This document shows, piece after piece, positions 17,290-25,987 of a DNA stretch of 64,000 nucleotides; within the stretch, counting starts at the first letter, position 1, and each line of letters starts with the position of its first letter. The stretch spans positions 1-64,000 of the forward strand of contig NZ_JAJTTE010000012.1 of the NCBI RefSeq assembly GCF_021343995.1. The letters are read 5' to 3'. Both the position numbers and the translations under genes were made by a program. This DNA is from Pseudonocardia terrae (GTDB taxonomy: Bacteria > Actinomycetota > Actinomycetes > Mycobacteriales > Pseudonocardiaceae). The notes below the pieces were generated by a model. That model searched no databases. It was not told the DNA's origin and worked only from the letters and a program-made list of their open reading frames with translations.

Positions 17290-18729
17290 ATGCTCGAGAC
17301 CCCAGCCGGACTGCCGATCGGGCAGGAGTGGCGCACCGACCTCGACACGGCGCCGGTCGTGTTCCCGTACGACGGCTCGGTGGTCGCGCAGGCCCCGGTC
17401 GGGACCGTCGAGCACGCCCGGGCGGCCCTGGACGCCGGCGTCGCCGCGGTGCGGCCCGTCGGGAAGCTGAGCTCGGCGGTGCGCCGGCAGATCCTGCTGG
17501 ACGTCGAGCGGGAGATCGCCGCGCACCAGGACGAGCTGGTGGACCTGCTGATCCTGGAGACCGGCAAGACCCGTGCCGACTGCGTCGTCGAGGTCACGCG
17601 GACGCTGTTCACCTGGTCCGCGGCCGCCGAGGAGGTCTCGCACCTGCACGGCGAGACCGTGCCGCTGGACATGCAGGCGTCCGGGGCCGGGATGGTCGGG
17701 TTCTGGCAGCGCAAGCCGATCGGGCTGGTCATCGGGGTCGCCGGGTTCAACGGGCCGTTCCTGCTGGCCAGCCACAAGATCGCGCCGTCGGTCGCGGCCG
17801 GCTGCCCGGTGATCTGCAAGCCCGCGCCCGCCACTCCGCTGGCCACCCTCTGGCTCGCGGACGTGGTGCGTCGCGCCGCCGTGGCGAACGGGGCGCCCGC
17901 GGAGATCTGCCAGGTCGTGACCGGCGACGCCGAGGTCGGCCGCACGCTGGTGACCGACCCGCGGGTCGGGGCGGTGTCGTTCACCGGCTCCGCCGCCGTC
18001 GGGCACCAGATCGCGCGGGACGCGGCGCCGCGGAAGACGTTGCTGGAGCTTGGGTCCAACGCCGCGCTGGTCGTGGACGTCGACGCCGACCTCGACGCCG
18101 CCGTCGACGCCGTGCTGCGCGGCGGCTTCTACTTCAACGGCCAGGCCTGCATCGCCGTGCAGCGGGTCCTCGTGTGCGAGCCGGTGCTCGACGCGTTCGT
18201 CGGGAAGCTGACCGCCCGGATCGGCGAGCTGACCGTCGGCGACCCGCGGGACCCCGCCACCCGCGTCGCGCCGCTGATCAACCAGGCCGCGACCGACCGC
18301 GTGCTGGAGTGGCTGGCCGAGGCCGAGCAGGCCGGGGCGAAGGTGCTGCACGGCGGCCGGGTCGTCGACCGCACGATCGAGCCGACGATCCTGCTCGACG
18401 TCCCGGAGACCGCCAACGCCTGGTGCGAGGAGATCTTCGCGCCGGTCGTGGCCATCCGCTCCGTGCCGGACCTGCAGAGCGCCCTCGAGGCGGTGAACGA
18501 CTCGCGGTACGGCCTGCACGCCAGCGTGTTCACCCGCTCGCTGGCCACCGCGTTCGCCGCGATCGAGGAGCTCGAGGTGGGCGGCGTCGTGATCAACGAG
18601 GTGCCCGGCTTCCGGTCGGACATCATGCCCTACGGCGGGGTGAAGGACTCCGGGATCGGCCGCGAGGGCCCGCGGTTCGCGATCGAGGAGCTGACCGTGA
18701 CCCGGATGGCGATCATCCGCCCGTCCTGA
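17290..18729 (+). CDS. NAD(P)-dependent aldehyde dehydrogenase
   Basis: A 479-aa ALDH-superfamily enzyme oxidising an aldehyde to its acid. Catalytic Glu253 is in LELGSNAALVV and nucleophile Cys287 in NGQACIAVQR; the dinucleotide-binding FTGSAAVG and the C-terminal MPYGGVKDSGIGREG are present. The GCPVICKPAPATP motif (Lys binding the NAD ribose) is intact. It is the first gene of a plus-strand set with an SDR and a GntR regulator, divergent from the hyu operon, and probably belongs to the same catabolic route. Confidence 0.92.
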   Translation: MLETPAGLPIGQEWRTDLDTAPVVFPYDGSVVAQAPVGTVEHARAALDAGVAAVRPVGKLSSAVRRQILLDVEREIAAHQDELVDLLILETGKTRADCVVEVTRTLFTWSAAAEEVSHLHGETVPLDMQASGAGMVGFWQRKPIGLVIGVAGFNGPFLLASHKIAPSVAAGCPVICKPAPATPLATLWLADVVRRAAVANGAPAEICQVVTGDAEVGRTLVTDPRVGAVSFTGSAAVGHQIARDAAPRKTLLELGSNAALVVDVDADLDAAVDAVLRGGFYFNGQACIAVQRVLVCEPVLDAFVGKLTARIGELTVGDPRDPATRVAPLINQAATDRVLEWLAEAEQAGAKVLHGGRVVDRTIEPTILLDVPETANAWCEEIFAPVVAIRSVPDLQSALEAVNDSRYGLHASVFTRSLATAFAAIEELEVGGVVINEVPGFRSDIMPYGGVKDSGIGREGPRFAIEELTVTRMAIIRPS

Positions 18730-18739
18730 GAGGACACCC

Positions 18740-19513
18740 ATGGACAACGCAGTGGACTACCAGAACCTGTTCCGGCTCGACGGCAGGCGCGCGCTGCTGA
18801 TCGGCGCCGGCGGCATCGGCGGCGAGGCGGCGCTCGCGCTCGCCGCGCACGGCGCGCAGGTCGTCGCCGCGGACCGCGATCCCGCCGTGGCGAAGGCCAC
18901 CGCCGAGGCCGTGTCCGGTGAGTCGCTCGAACTGGACATCACCGACCCCGAGGCGGTGGAGCGCGCCGCGGAGCAGCTCGGCGACCTCGACGTCGTCGTG
19001 CTCACCGCGGCGATGAACGTGCGCAAGCGGATCCTGGACTACAGCCCGGAGGAGTTCGACCGGGTCGTGAACCTGAACCTGCGCGGCACCTTCTCGGTGT
19101 TCCGGGCCTTCGGCGCCCGGATGGTGGCGCGGGGGAGCGGCAGCATCATCGGCTTCTCCTCGATCCGCGGGCGGACCGTGGAGCCGGGGCAGTCGGTCTA
19201 CGCCGCGACCAAGGCGGGGCTGGAGATGCTGGTGCGCACCGCGGCCGTCGAGTTCGGGGAGGCGGGGGTGCGGGTCAACGCGATCGCGCCCGGCGTCGTC
19301 GAGACCCCGCTGACACAGCAGATCAAGAACGATCCGGGCTGGTACCAGGCGTACGCCACGAAGGGAGCGCTCGGCCGCTGGTCGCGGCCCTCGGAGCTGG
19401 CGGGGGCCGTGGTCTACCTGGCGTCGGACGCGTCGAGCTTCGTCACCGGCTCCACGCTGGCCGTCGACGGCGGCTGGACCGCGGTGGACGGCCGGTTCAC
19501 GCCGCCCACCTGA
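18740..19513 (+). CDS. Short-chain dehydrogenase/reductase
   Basis: A 257-aa classical SDR. The Rossmann cofactor motif is GAGGIGGEAALALAAHG, followed by AADRD, whose acidic residue indicates NAD(H) preference. The active site is Ser in GFSSIRG with Tyr154 and Lys158 in YAATK. The C-terminal GSTLAVDGGWT is typical. It starts 10 bp after the aldehyde dehydrogenase stop, so the two are co-transcribed. It probably oxidises an alcohol to the aldehyde/ketone used by the neighbouring enzymes. Confidence 0.9.
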   Translation: MDNAVDYQNLFRLDGRRALLIGAGGIGGEAALALAAHGAQVVAADRDPAVAKATAEAVSGESLELDITDPEAVERAAEQLGDLDVVVLTAAMNVRKRILDYSPEEFDRVVNLNLRGTFSVFRAFGARMVARGSGSIIGFSSIRGRTVEPGQSVYAATKAGLEMLVRTAAVEFGEAGVRVNAIAPGVVETPLTQQIKNDPGWYQAYATKGALGRWSRPSELAGAVVYLASDASSFVTGSTLAVDGGWTAVDGRFTPPT

Positions 19514-19536
19514 TCCGGCCTGAGAGACTCTCCGCC

Positions 19537-20292
19537 GTGACGCTCCCGCAGACCCGCGCCTTCCAGAAGGTCGTGGACCACGTCGAACAGGCGATCGCCA
19601 CCGGCGAGCTCGCGCCCGGCGACCGGCTGCCCAGCGAGCGGGAGCTGGTGGAGCGCTTCGGGATCGCGCGGTCCTCGGTGCGCGAGGCCCTGCGCGTGCT
19701 GGAGAGCATGGAGCTGGTGCGCTCGCAGCCCCGGGACCCGCGGGGGCCGCTGGTGCTGCCCGCGTCGACCGGCCCGATCCGGCGGTCCCTGCAGATGCTC
19801 ACCGCGACGCAGGCGGTGAGCCTGCCCGAGCTCGTCCAGTTCCGGATGGTGGCCGACGCGGCGGCGAACCTGATGGCCGCCACCCGCCGCACGGACGCGC
19901 AGCTGCTCGGCCTGGAGCGCAACATGGCCCGGATGCGGGAGTCGATCCCGCTGGGCTACGGCGCATTCAGCCGTCTCGACCTGGAGTTCCACGAGCTCAT
20001 CGCCGAGGCGGGCGGGAACACCCTGGTGCGGCTGTACGGGAACGTCACGCGGGAGTCGGTGCTCACGCTGATCCAGCGGACGATCCTCGACGCCGGGGAC
20101 CGCGAGGCCCTGATGCGCCGCTCTGTCCGGCACCACGCAGCGGTGTACCAGGCGATCGCGGACCGGGACGGCCCCCTGGCCTCCCGGCTGGCCCGCGAGA
20201 CGCTCTACGCCTACTACGCGGACCACGTGGACGAGGCCGACCGGGCGATCATGGCCGACCTCGTCCGGGAGTGCGGGGGCACCGTCAGCTGA
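19537..20292 (+). CDS. GntR family regulator, FadR subfamily
   Basis: A 251-aa regulator with an N-terminal winged helix (GDRLPSERELVERFGIARSSVREALRVLESMELV) and a C-terminal FCD-type domain. GTG at 19537 is the likely start, 23 bp after the SDR stop, so it seems to be the last gene of the dehydrogenase operon. It may bind the FadR-type palindrome at 17165-17181. Its 3' end overlaps the convergent LLM monooxygenase gene by 8 bp. Confidence 0.88.
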   Translation: MTLPQTRAFQKVVDHVEQAIATGELAPGDRLPSERELVERFGIARSSVREALRVLESMELVRSQPRDPRGPLVLPASTGPIRRSLQMLTATQAVSLPELVQFRMVADAAANLMAATRRTDAQLLGLERNMARMRESIPLGYGAFSRLDLEFHELIAEAGGNTLVRLYGNVTRESVLTLIQRTILDAGDREALMRRSVRHHAAVYQAIADRDGPLASRLARETLYAYYADHVDEADRAIMADLVRECGGTVS

Positions 20293-21602
20293 CGAGTGCG
20301 GGCCGTCCGAGTCCGAGATGGTCCCGCAGCGTGGCCCCCGTGTACTCGCGGCGGAACAGGCCGCGGGCCTGCAGCTCCGGGACCACGAGCCGGGTGAAGT
20401 CCTCCACCGGACCGGGGGCGAAGGCGGGCATGATCACGAACCCGTCGGCGCCGCCCGCGGCGTACCAGCGCTCCATCTCGTCCGCGACGGTCGCCGGGGA
20501 GCCGACGAGCATCGGGAAGGACAGGCTCGCCGCGTACTCCACGGCCAGCTCGCCCAGGGTGATCCCCCGGTCGATCGCGTGCCCGATCACGTACTCGAAG
20601 CGGCCCTTGGACCCGCGCAGCTCGGAGCGGACGTCCGGGACCGGGCCGTCGACGGGGTGCTTCGCCAGGTCGTAGTTCATCGACGCCGACATGAAGGTCA
20701 GCCCCGCGACCGGGTGCACCAGCGACCGCAGCTCCCGCTCGATCGCCTGCGCCTCGGCGTCGGTGTCCGCGACGATCGGCATGATCCCCGGCAGCACCTT
20801 GGCCGAGTCGGGGTCCCGGCCTGCGGCGGAGACGGCGGCGCGGAACCCGGCGCGGAAGTCCTGCGCCCGCTCGAGGGTTGGCGCCACCGCGAACACCACC
20901 TCGGCGGTGCGTGCGGCGACGGCCTGGAACGTGCCCGACGCCCCGGCCTGCACGATCACCGGCCGGCCCTGCGGCGAGCGGGGCAGGGTGAGCGGCCCGG
21001 CGATCCGGAACCAGTCCCCGGCGTGGGCCGCTGGGCGGAACCCGGGCGGGGTCGACGTACACCGACCCCTCCCGGTCCAGGACCACCGCGTCGTCCTCCC
21101 ACGTGTCCCACAGGGCCAGCACGGCGTCGAGGAACTCCGCGGCGCGGTCGTAGCGGGTCTCGTGGTCGAGGTGGGCGTCCCGGCTGAAGTTGCGGGCCTC
21201 GCCGTCGGACACCGAGGTGACCGCGTTCCAGGCCGCGCGCCCGCCGCTGACGTGGTCGACCGTGGAGAACATCCGGGCCACGTGGAAGGGCTCGGAGTAG
21301 GTGGTCGACGCCGTCGCCGCGAGCCCGATCCTGCTCGTGGCGCCCGCCAGGGCGGTGAGCAGCACGACCGGGTCCCGGTGCACGTTCACGCGGGTGCGCA
21401 GGACCTCGTCCGGGGTGCCGCCGTAGACGTCGTCCACCGCGAGCTTGTCCGCGAGGAACGCCAGGTCGAAGCGGGCGTCCTCGGCGACCCGGGCGAGGTG
21501 GCGGAACAGGTCGACGTTCGCGCCCGTGTCCATCCCCGAGCGGGGGTGCCGCCAGCCGCCGGCGTGCACCCCCGACTCGGTGAGGTAGAGGGCCAGGTGC
21601 AT
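20285..21602 (-). pseudogene. LLM-class flavin monooxygenase (NtaA/SnaA/DszA type), frameshifted
   Basis: The N-terminal half (ATG 21602; FRHLARVAEDARFDLAFLAD, STVDHVSGGRAAWNAVTS, NFSRDAHLDHETRYDRAAEF) is a typical FMNH2-dependent two-component monooxygenase of the nitrilotriacetate/dibenzothiophene-sulfone group. At about 21028-21042, just after YVDPARV, the frame changes by one base. The other frame then gives the expected continuation (DWFRIAGPLTLPRSPQGRPV and onward) to the stop at 20285. The full product would be about 440 aa, normal for the family. It is either a broken gene or a single-base error in a GC-rich run. It is the last gene of the organosulfur operon, 10 bp after the binding protein gene. 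Confidence 0.82.
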
Positions 21603-21612
21603 CACTGTGCGA

Positions 21613-22590
21613 TCACTGCGCGTTCGCGGGCGCCAGGTCCTGGACGGCCTCGGAGACCTCGACCTTCTTGCGCAGCACGCCGTAGGCCTGGTAGTTGTCC
21701 GCGACCTGCTGGATCTCGCCGACCAGCGGCTGGTCCAGCGGGACCAGGGAGCGGTTGGCGCGCCGGGACATCAGGTCGGCGACGGCGGCGGGCCGCTGGG
21801 TCAGCTTCGTGTAGATCGCGGCGTTCTCGGACGGGTGGTCCTGCGCCCACTGCACGGCCTTGCCGTAGCGGGCGACGAAGTCCTGCAGGGCCTGCTTCTT
21901 GCCGGCGTCGCCGAGCGCGTCGGTGTTGGCGTCGAGGAAGGTCAGGCCGGGGGCGAGACCGTCCGGGCCGCGCAGCACGCGCGCGCCCTGCTCCTGCTGG
22001 GCGACCGCGGTGTACGGGTCCCAGGTGGCCCAGGCTTCGATGGCGCCCGACGACATCGCGGCGGCCGCGTCGACCGGCTGCAGGAAGGACACCGTGACGT
22101 CCTCGTCGGTGAGGCCGGCCTCCTTGAGCGCCTGCAGCAGCAGGTAGTGGCCGACCGAGCCCTGGGTCGTCGGGGAGACGGTCTTGCCCTTGAGGTCCGC
22201 CACCGAGTGGATCGGCGAGTCCTTCGGCACGATCAGCGAGAGCCCGTACTGCTGCGGGACCTTCGTCGCCGCCACGATCTTGATGTCGTTCGTGGACGAC
22301 AGGGCGGTCAGGGTCGGCGCGTCGCCGGCCACGCCGATGTCGACGGCCTTGCCGCGCAGGGCCTCCAGCACCGGCGCGGCCGCGGGGAACTGCGCCCACT
22401 CGACCTTGTAGGGCGCGCCCTGCAGGGCGCCGGAGGCCTCGAGCAGCGCCTGCTGGATGCCGGCCTGGTCACCGACCTTGATCGTGACGGTGGACAGGTC
22501 GACCGGGCCGTCGCCGGCGGAAGCGCCGGAGCCACAGGCCGCCAGCGCCAGGGTGGCGGTGGCCAGTACAGCGGTGAGCAGACGCTTCAC
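21613..22590 (-). CDS. ssuA: Aliphatic sulfonate-type ABC transporter substrate-binding lipoprotein
   Basis: A 325-aa exported binding protein. The N-terminus MKRLLTAVLATATLALAAC is a lipoprotein signal peptide with lipobox LAAC. The mature part has the SsuA/TauA pattern (DIGVAGDAPTLTA, AIEAWATWDPYTA) of the periplasmic-binding class used for sulfonates, taurine and similar small organosulfur acids. GTG at 22590 overlaps the cupin stop by 4 bp. It would feed the permease and ATPase at the head of the operon. Confidence 0.88.
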   Translation of the reverse strand: MKRLLTAVLATATLALAACGSGASAGDGPVDLSTVTIKVGDQAGIQQALLEASGALQGAPYKVEWAQFPAAAPVLEALRGKAVDIGVAGDAPTLTALSSTNDIKIVAATKVPQQYGLSLIVPKDSPIHSVADLKGKTVSPTTQGSVGHYLLLQALKEAGLTDEDVTVSFLQPVDAAAAMSSGAIEAWATWDPYTAVAQQEQGARVLRGPDGLAPGLTFLDANTDALGDAGKKQALQDFVARYGKAVQWAQDHPSENAAIYTKLTQRPAAVADLMSRRANRSLVPLDQPLVGEIQQVADNYQAYGVLRKKVEVSEAVQDLAPANAQ

Positions 22591-23066
22591 GAAGGGTTCT
22601 CTTCCAGTGGGTAGAGGGCGGGGAGGTTCACGACGATCCCCTCCTGGGTGCTGCGGGAGATGACGACCACGGCCGGGTTCTCCGGGTCCGGGTTCTCCTC
22701 GCGGTGGGGGACGAACGGCGGCACGAAGATGTAGTCGCCGGGCTCGGTCTGCAGCGCGACCTCGCCGGTGCCGTCGTGGTAGACGAACCGCGGGTGCCCG
22801 CTGACGATGTAGATCGAGGTCTCGGCCTCGCCGTGGTGGTGGTCGCCGGAGTTGGTGGCGGGCGCGACGCGCGTCTCGCCGGTCCAGAGCTTCTCCGAGC
22901 CCACGGTCTTACCGCTGACGGCCTCGCGGCGCGTCATACCCGTGGTCTGCATGGTGTCGCCGGTCAGGTCGGCGTTCTTGATCAGGTGCACCCGGGCCCG
23001 GTCCGGCAGCTGTGCCTGCGCGGCGGTGAAGTCGGGGTGGAAGGCGGTGTTGTCGACGTCAGCCAT
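22587..23066 (-). CDS. Cupin-domain protein of the organosulfur operon
   Basis: A 159-aa single-domain cupin. Motif 1 is GDHHHGEAETSIYIVSG (three His plus Glu, a full metal site) and motif 2 is PGDYIFVPPFVPHREENP. ATG at 23066 lies 5 bases after GGGAG and overlaps the upstream gene by 8 bp. It could be a metal-dependent dioxygenase, lyase or isomerase acting on an intermediate; its exact role in sulfur acquisition is not known. Confidence 0.82.
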   Translation of the reverse strand: MADVDNTAFHPDFTAAQAQLPDRARVHLIKNADLTGDTMQTTGMTRREAVSGKTVGSEKLWTGETRVAPATNSGDHHHGEAETSIYIVSGHPRFVYHDGTGEVALQTEPGDYIFVPPFVPHREENPDPENPAVVVISRSTQEGIVVNLPALYPLEENPS

Positions 23067-24120
23067 GGTTGCTCCCGGTGGTCAGTTCGAGGACGGAACG
23101 CTCCTCGAGATACTCGCGCACGGTGCGCTCCAGGTCCCCCCACGGGGCGCCGCCCGGAACGGTCGCGATGGCGCCCTCGGTGGCCCGGACGACGTCCGCG
23201 AGGGTGATCTCCGCGGCGTCCCGGGCGAGCGTGTAGCCGCCCTCGCAGCCGCGGCGGCTGCTCACCAGGCCCGCCTTCCGGAGCTGGATCATGATGTTGA
23301 CCAGCGAGTTCAGCGGGATCTGCCGGGTGCGGGCCACGTTCTCGCAGCGCACCGGGGAGTCCGCCCCGACGAGCTCGGCGATCGCGCGCAGCGCGTAGTC
23401 CAGGCGGGCCGAGACGTGCAGCGGCGCGGCCTTGCGGGACTTCGTCGTCTCCCGGACGGCGGTGTCGACGAACCCGGCGCCCTTCGCGACGCCCTCGAGG
23501 AAGGTGATCACGCGGGCGGCGACGATGCGGTGGAACTGGTCGTTGAGGACGTCGTGCACACCGTCGCGGACCACCGCGACGTCCGGTGTCAGCGCGCGCA
23601 CGGCCTCGACCGGGGCGATGGGGTCGATCTCGCCGTGCAGGACCAGGGTCGGGACGTCCGGCAGCGCCTCCGGGTGCTCCGGGAGGTCGCCGGTGAGCTC
23701 GCCCCACTGGAAGTCCGGGTCGGCGTCGAGGACCTGCCGGTGGATCGGGCAGGCGGTGCGGGCGGCGATCTCGGCCTCGTGGTCGCCGGGGCCGGGAACG
23801 GCGGAACCGTCGCCGAGCGGGAGGGCCGCGAGCACGAGGGCGTCCGGCGGGGTGGCGGCGGCGATCGTCCAGGCGCGCAGGGCGCCGGCGTCGGAGCCGA
23901 GCAGGACGCGGGCCCCCTCGCCCTCGGCCAGGGCGGCGGTGACCTCGGCGTCCGTGGCGTCCGCGTGCGGGACGACGACGGTGTACCCGTCGAAGGCCAG
24001 GCGCTTCCCGAAGCGCGCGTAGACGCCCGGGTTCTCGCCGCGGCCGACGAGGACCACGACGGTCCCGCGGACCGCGGCGGCGGGGGTGAAGACGGTGGGG
24101 GCGGGAGCTGCTGTGGTCAC
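23059..24120 (-). CDS. Alpha/beta hydrolase fused to an Rrf2-family regulator
   Basis: A 353-aa fusion. Residues 1 to about 205 resemble a small alpha/beta hydrolase (GTVVVLVGRGENPGVYARFG, TLVLHGEIDPIAP), though a canonical GxSxG elbow is not clear: GSDAG at the expected place has Asp where the nucleophile would be. Residues about 225-353 are an Rrf2 winged-helix domain (LDYALRAIAELVG, RQIPLNSLVNIMIQLRKAGLV, RRGCEGGYTLAR). Rrf2 iron-sulfur sensors carry three clustered Cys; only one (RRGC) is in that region here, closer to the cluster-free cysteine regulator CymR. It starts at GTG 24120 with a GTGA overlap. A sulfur-responsive regulator is a reasonable inference. Confidence 0.85.
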   Translation of the reverse strand: MTTAAPAPTVFTPAAAVRGTVVVLVGRGENPGVYARFGKRLAFDGYTVVVPHADATDAEVTAALAEGEGARVLLGSDAGALRAWTIAAATPPDALVLAALPLGDGSAVPGPGDHEAEIAARTACPIHRQVLDADPDFQWGELTGDLPEHPEALPDVPTLVLHGEIDPIAPVEAVRALTPDVAVVRDGVHDVLNDQFHRIVAARVITFLEGVAKGAGFVDTAVRETTKSRKAAPLHVSARLDYALRAIAELVGADSPVRCENVARTRQIPLNSLVNIMIQLRKAGLVSSRRGCEGGYTLARDAAEITLADVVRATEGAIATVPGGAPWGDLERTVREYLEERSVLELTTGSNHG

Positions 24121-25280
24121 GCGGACACCTTCTGCGAGCTGTGCCGAGAACGCCGGGCCACCTCGGCCCGGACGAGGGGGAGCAGGTCGCGGCCGTAGGC
24201 GGTCGCGTCGGAGATCGGGTCGTAGCCGCGGATCAGCAGCGTGGACACGCCGATGTCGACGTAGTCCAGCATCGCCTGGGCCACGGTCTCCGGGGTGCCG
24301 ACGAGCGCGGTCGAGTTGCCCGCCGCGCCGGACGCGGCCGCGGTGGCGGTCCACAGGCAGCGGTCGTGGACCTCGCCCTTCTCGGCCGCGGCGAGCAGCC
24401 GTTGCGAGCCGACGTTCGTGGGCCCGCTGCGCTCACCCACCCCGCCGGCTCCGCCGGCTGCCGTCCCCCAGCTCTCCCGCATCCGGGTGCCGGTGAACGA
24501 GCCGTGCCCGCCCTTGGCGGCCACGATCGCGTCCCGGATCGCGTGGGCACGCTCCCAGGCCTGCTCCTCGGTGGCACCGAGGACGGGGCGGAAGGACACG
24601 CTGATCCGCGGGAGCTCCGTGCGACCGGCGTTCTTCGCGGCGGCGTGGACTCGTCCGATCTGCTCGGCGGTCTCGGCGAGCGGCTCGCCCCAGAGGGCGA
24701 ACACGTCCGCGTGCTTGCCGCCGACCCGGAACGCGGCCTCGGAGGAGCCGCCGAAGTAGATCGGGATCCGGCTGCTCAGCGGGCGGATCTCCTGCTGCAC
24801 ACCGGCCACGTGGTACTGCTCGCCCTCGTGGTCGAAGGCTTCCGGCTCGTACCAGGAGCGACGGACCACGTCGAGGTACTCGTCGGTCCGGGCGTAGCGC
24901 TGCTCCTTGTCGAGCCAGTCCCCGTCCCGGCGCTGGTCGACGTCGCTGCCGCCGGAGATGACGTGCATCGCGACCCGGCCGCCGCCGGAGAAGTGGTCCA
25001 GCGTGGCGTACTGCCGCGCGGCCAGCGTGGGGGCGGTGAAGCCCGGGCGGTGCGCGACCAGGAAGCCGAGCCGCTCGGAGTGCGCGGCGCCGTACGCGGC
25101 GACCTGCAGGCCGTCCGGGGTGGACGACGAGTGGCCGACCAGCACCTTGTCGAAGCCGCCCTCCTCGTGCGCGGACACGAAGCGGCGCACCGTGTCCCGG
25201 TCCACGACCGGACCGGCGGCGGGGTGGATCTCGGAGACCTCCTGGGTCCCGATCATGCCGATGAACTCGACACTGGTCAT
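24117..25280 (-). CDS. ssuD: FMNH2-dependent alkanesulfonate monooxygenase-like enzyme (LLM class)
   Basis: A 387-aa luciferase-like TIM-barrel enzyme, close in length to SsuD (about 381 aa). Family motifs include RPGFTAPTLAARQYATLDHFS, HVISGGSDVDQRRDGD and IPIYFGGSSEAAF, all alignable with SsuD. It would cleave the C-S bond of an organosulfonate with FMNH2 and O2, releasing sulfite. ATG at 25280 follows AAGGAGG. No dedicated flavin reductase gene is in the operon, so FMNH2 must come from elsewhere. Confidence 0.85.
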   Translation of the reverse strand: MTSVEFIGMIGTQEVSEIHPAAGPVVDRDTVRRFVSAHEEGGFDKVLVGHSSSTPDGLQVAAYGAAHSERLGFLVAHRPGFTAPTLAARQYATLDHFSGGGRVAMHVISGGSDVDQRRDGDWLDKEQRYARTDEYLDVVRRSWYEPEAFDHEGEQYHVAGVQQEIRPLSSRIPIYFGGSSEAAFRVGGKHADVFALWGEPLAETAEQIGRVHAAAKNAGRTELPRISVSFRPVLGATEEQAWERAHAIRDAIVAAKGGHGSFTGTRMRESWGTAAGGAGGVGERSGPTNVGSQRLLAAAEKGEVHDRCLWTATAAASGAAGNSTALVGTPETVAQAMLDYVDIGVSTLLIRGYDPISDATAYGRDLLPLVRAEVARRSRHSSQKVSA

Positions 25281-25291
25281 CGTGGCCTCCT

Positions 25292-25987
25292 TCAGTGCAC
25301 GCCGAGGCGTGCGAGCAGCTCGGCGCGCAGGCGCTGGAACTCGGGGTCGGTGACGTCGCGGGGCCGGTCGAGGTCGACGGGGGCGTCGTAGCCGATCTTC
25401 CCGTCCTGCATGACCAGCACGCGGTCGGCGAGCGCGAGGGCCTCCTCGACGTCGTGGGTGACGAGCAGGACCGCGCAGCCGTGCCGCTGCCACACCTCGT
25501 CGACCAGCCCGCGGGCGGTGATCCGGGTGAGCGCGTCGAGCGCGGAGAACGGCTCGTCGAGCAGCAGCAGGTCCGGCTCGCGGACCAGGGCGCGGGCCAG
25601 GGCGGCGCGCTGCGCCTCGCCGCCGGAGAGCACCTTCGGCCACACGTCGACGCGGTGGACGAGGCCCACCTCGGTGAGCGCGGCGACGGCGCGCTCGCGG
25701 TTCGGCTTGCCGGGCAGGCCCAGGACGACGTTGCGCCACACCTTCTTCCACGGCATCAGCCGCGGGGCCTGGAAGCCGACGGCCCGCTTGCGGGGCACGG
25801 TGACCTCGCCGGAGACGTCCCGGTCCAGGTCCGCGAGGATCCGCAGCAGGGTGGACTTGCCGCAGCCGGACGCGCCGAGCAGGGCGACGAACTGGCCGGG
25901 CTCGATGTCGAGGTCCAGGTCCTCGATCACGGCCCGGTCGTCGAACCTGCGGGTGAGGCCGCGGACGGAGACCGCCTTCGGGGTCAC
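25292..25987 (-). CDS. ssuB: ABC transporter ATP-binding protein (SsuB/TauB type)
   Basis: A 231-aa ATPase with Walker A GASGCGKST, Q-loop GFQAPRLMPW, signature LSGGEAQR, Walker B LLLLDEPFSALD and H-loop LLVTHDVEEAL. The order and the short length fit the nitrate/sulfonate/taurine importer family. GTG at 25987 overlaps the permease stop as GTGA, matching the other joints of this operon; GTG at 26011 is an alternative that would add 8 residues. Confidence 0.92.
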   Translation of the reverse strand: MTPKAVSVRGLTRRFDDRAVIEDLDLDIEPGQFVALLGASGCGKSTLLRILADLDRDVSGEVTVPRKRAVGFQAPRLMPWKKVWRNVVLGLPGKPNRERAVAALTEVGLVHRVDVWPKVLSGGEAQRAALARALVREPDLLLLDEPFSALDALTRITARGLVDEVWQRHGCAVLLVTHDVEEALALADRVLVMQDGKIGYDAPVDLDRPRDVTDPEFQRLRAELLARLGVH

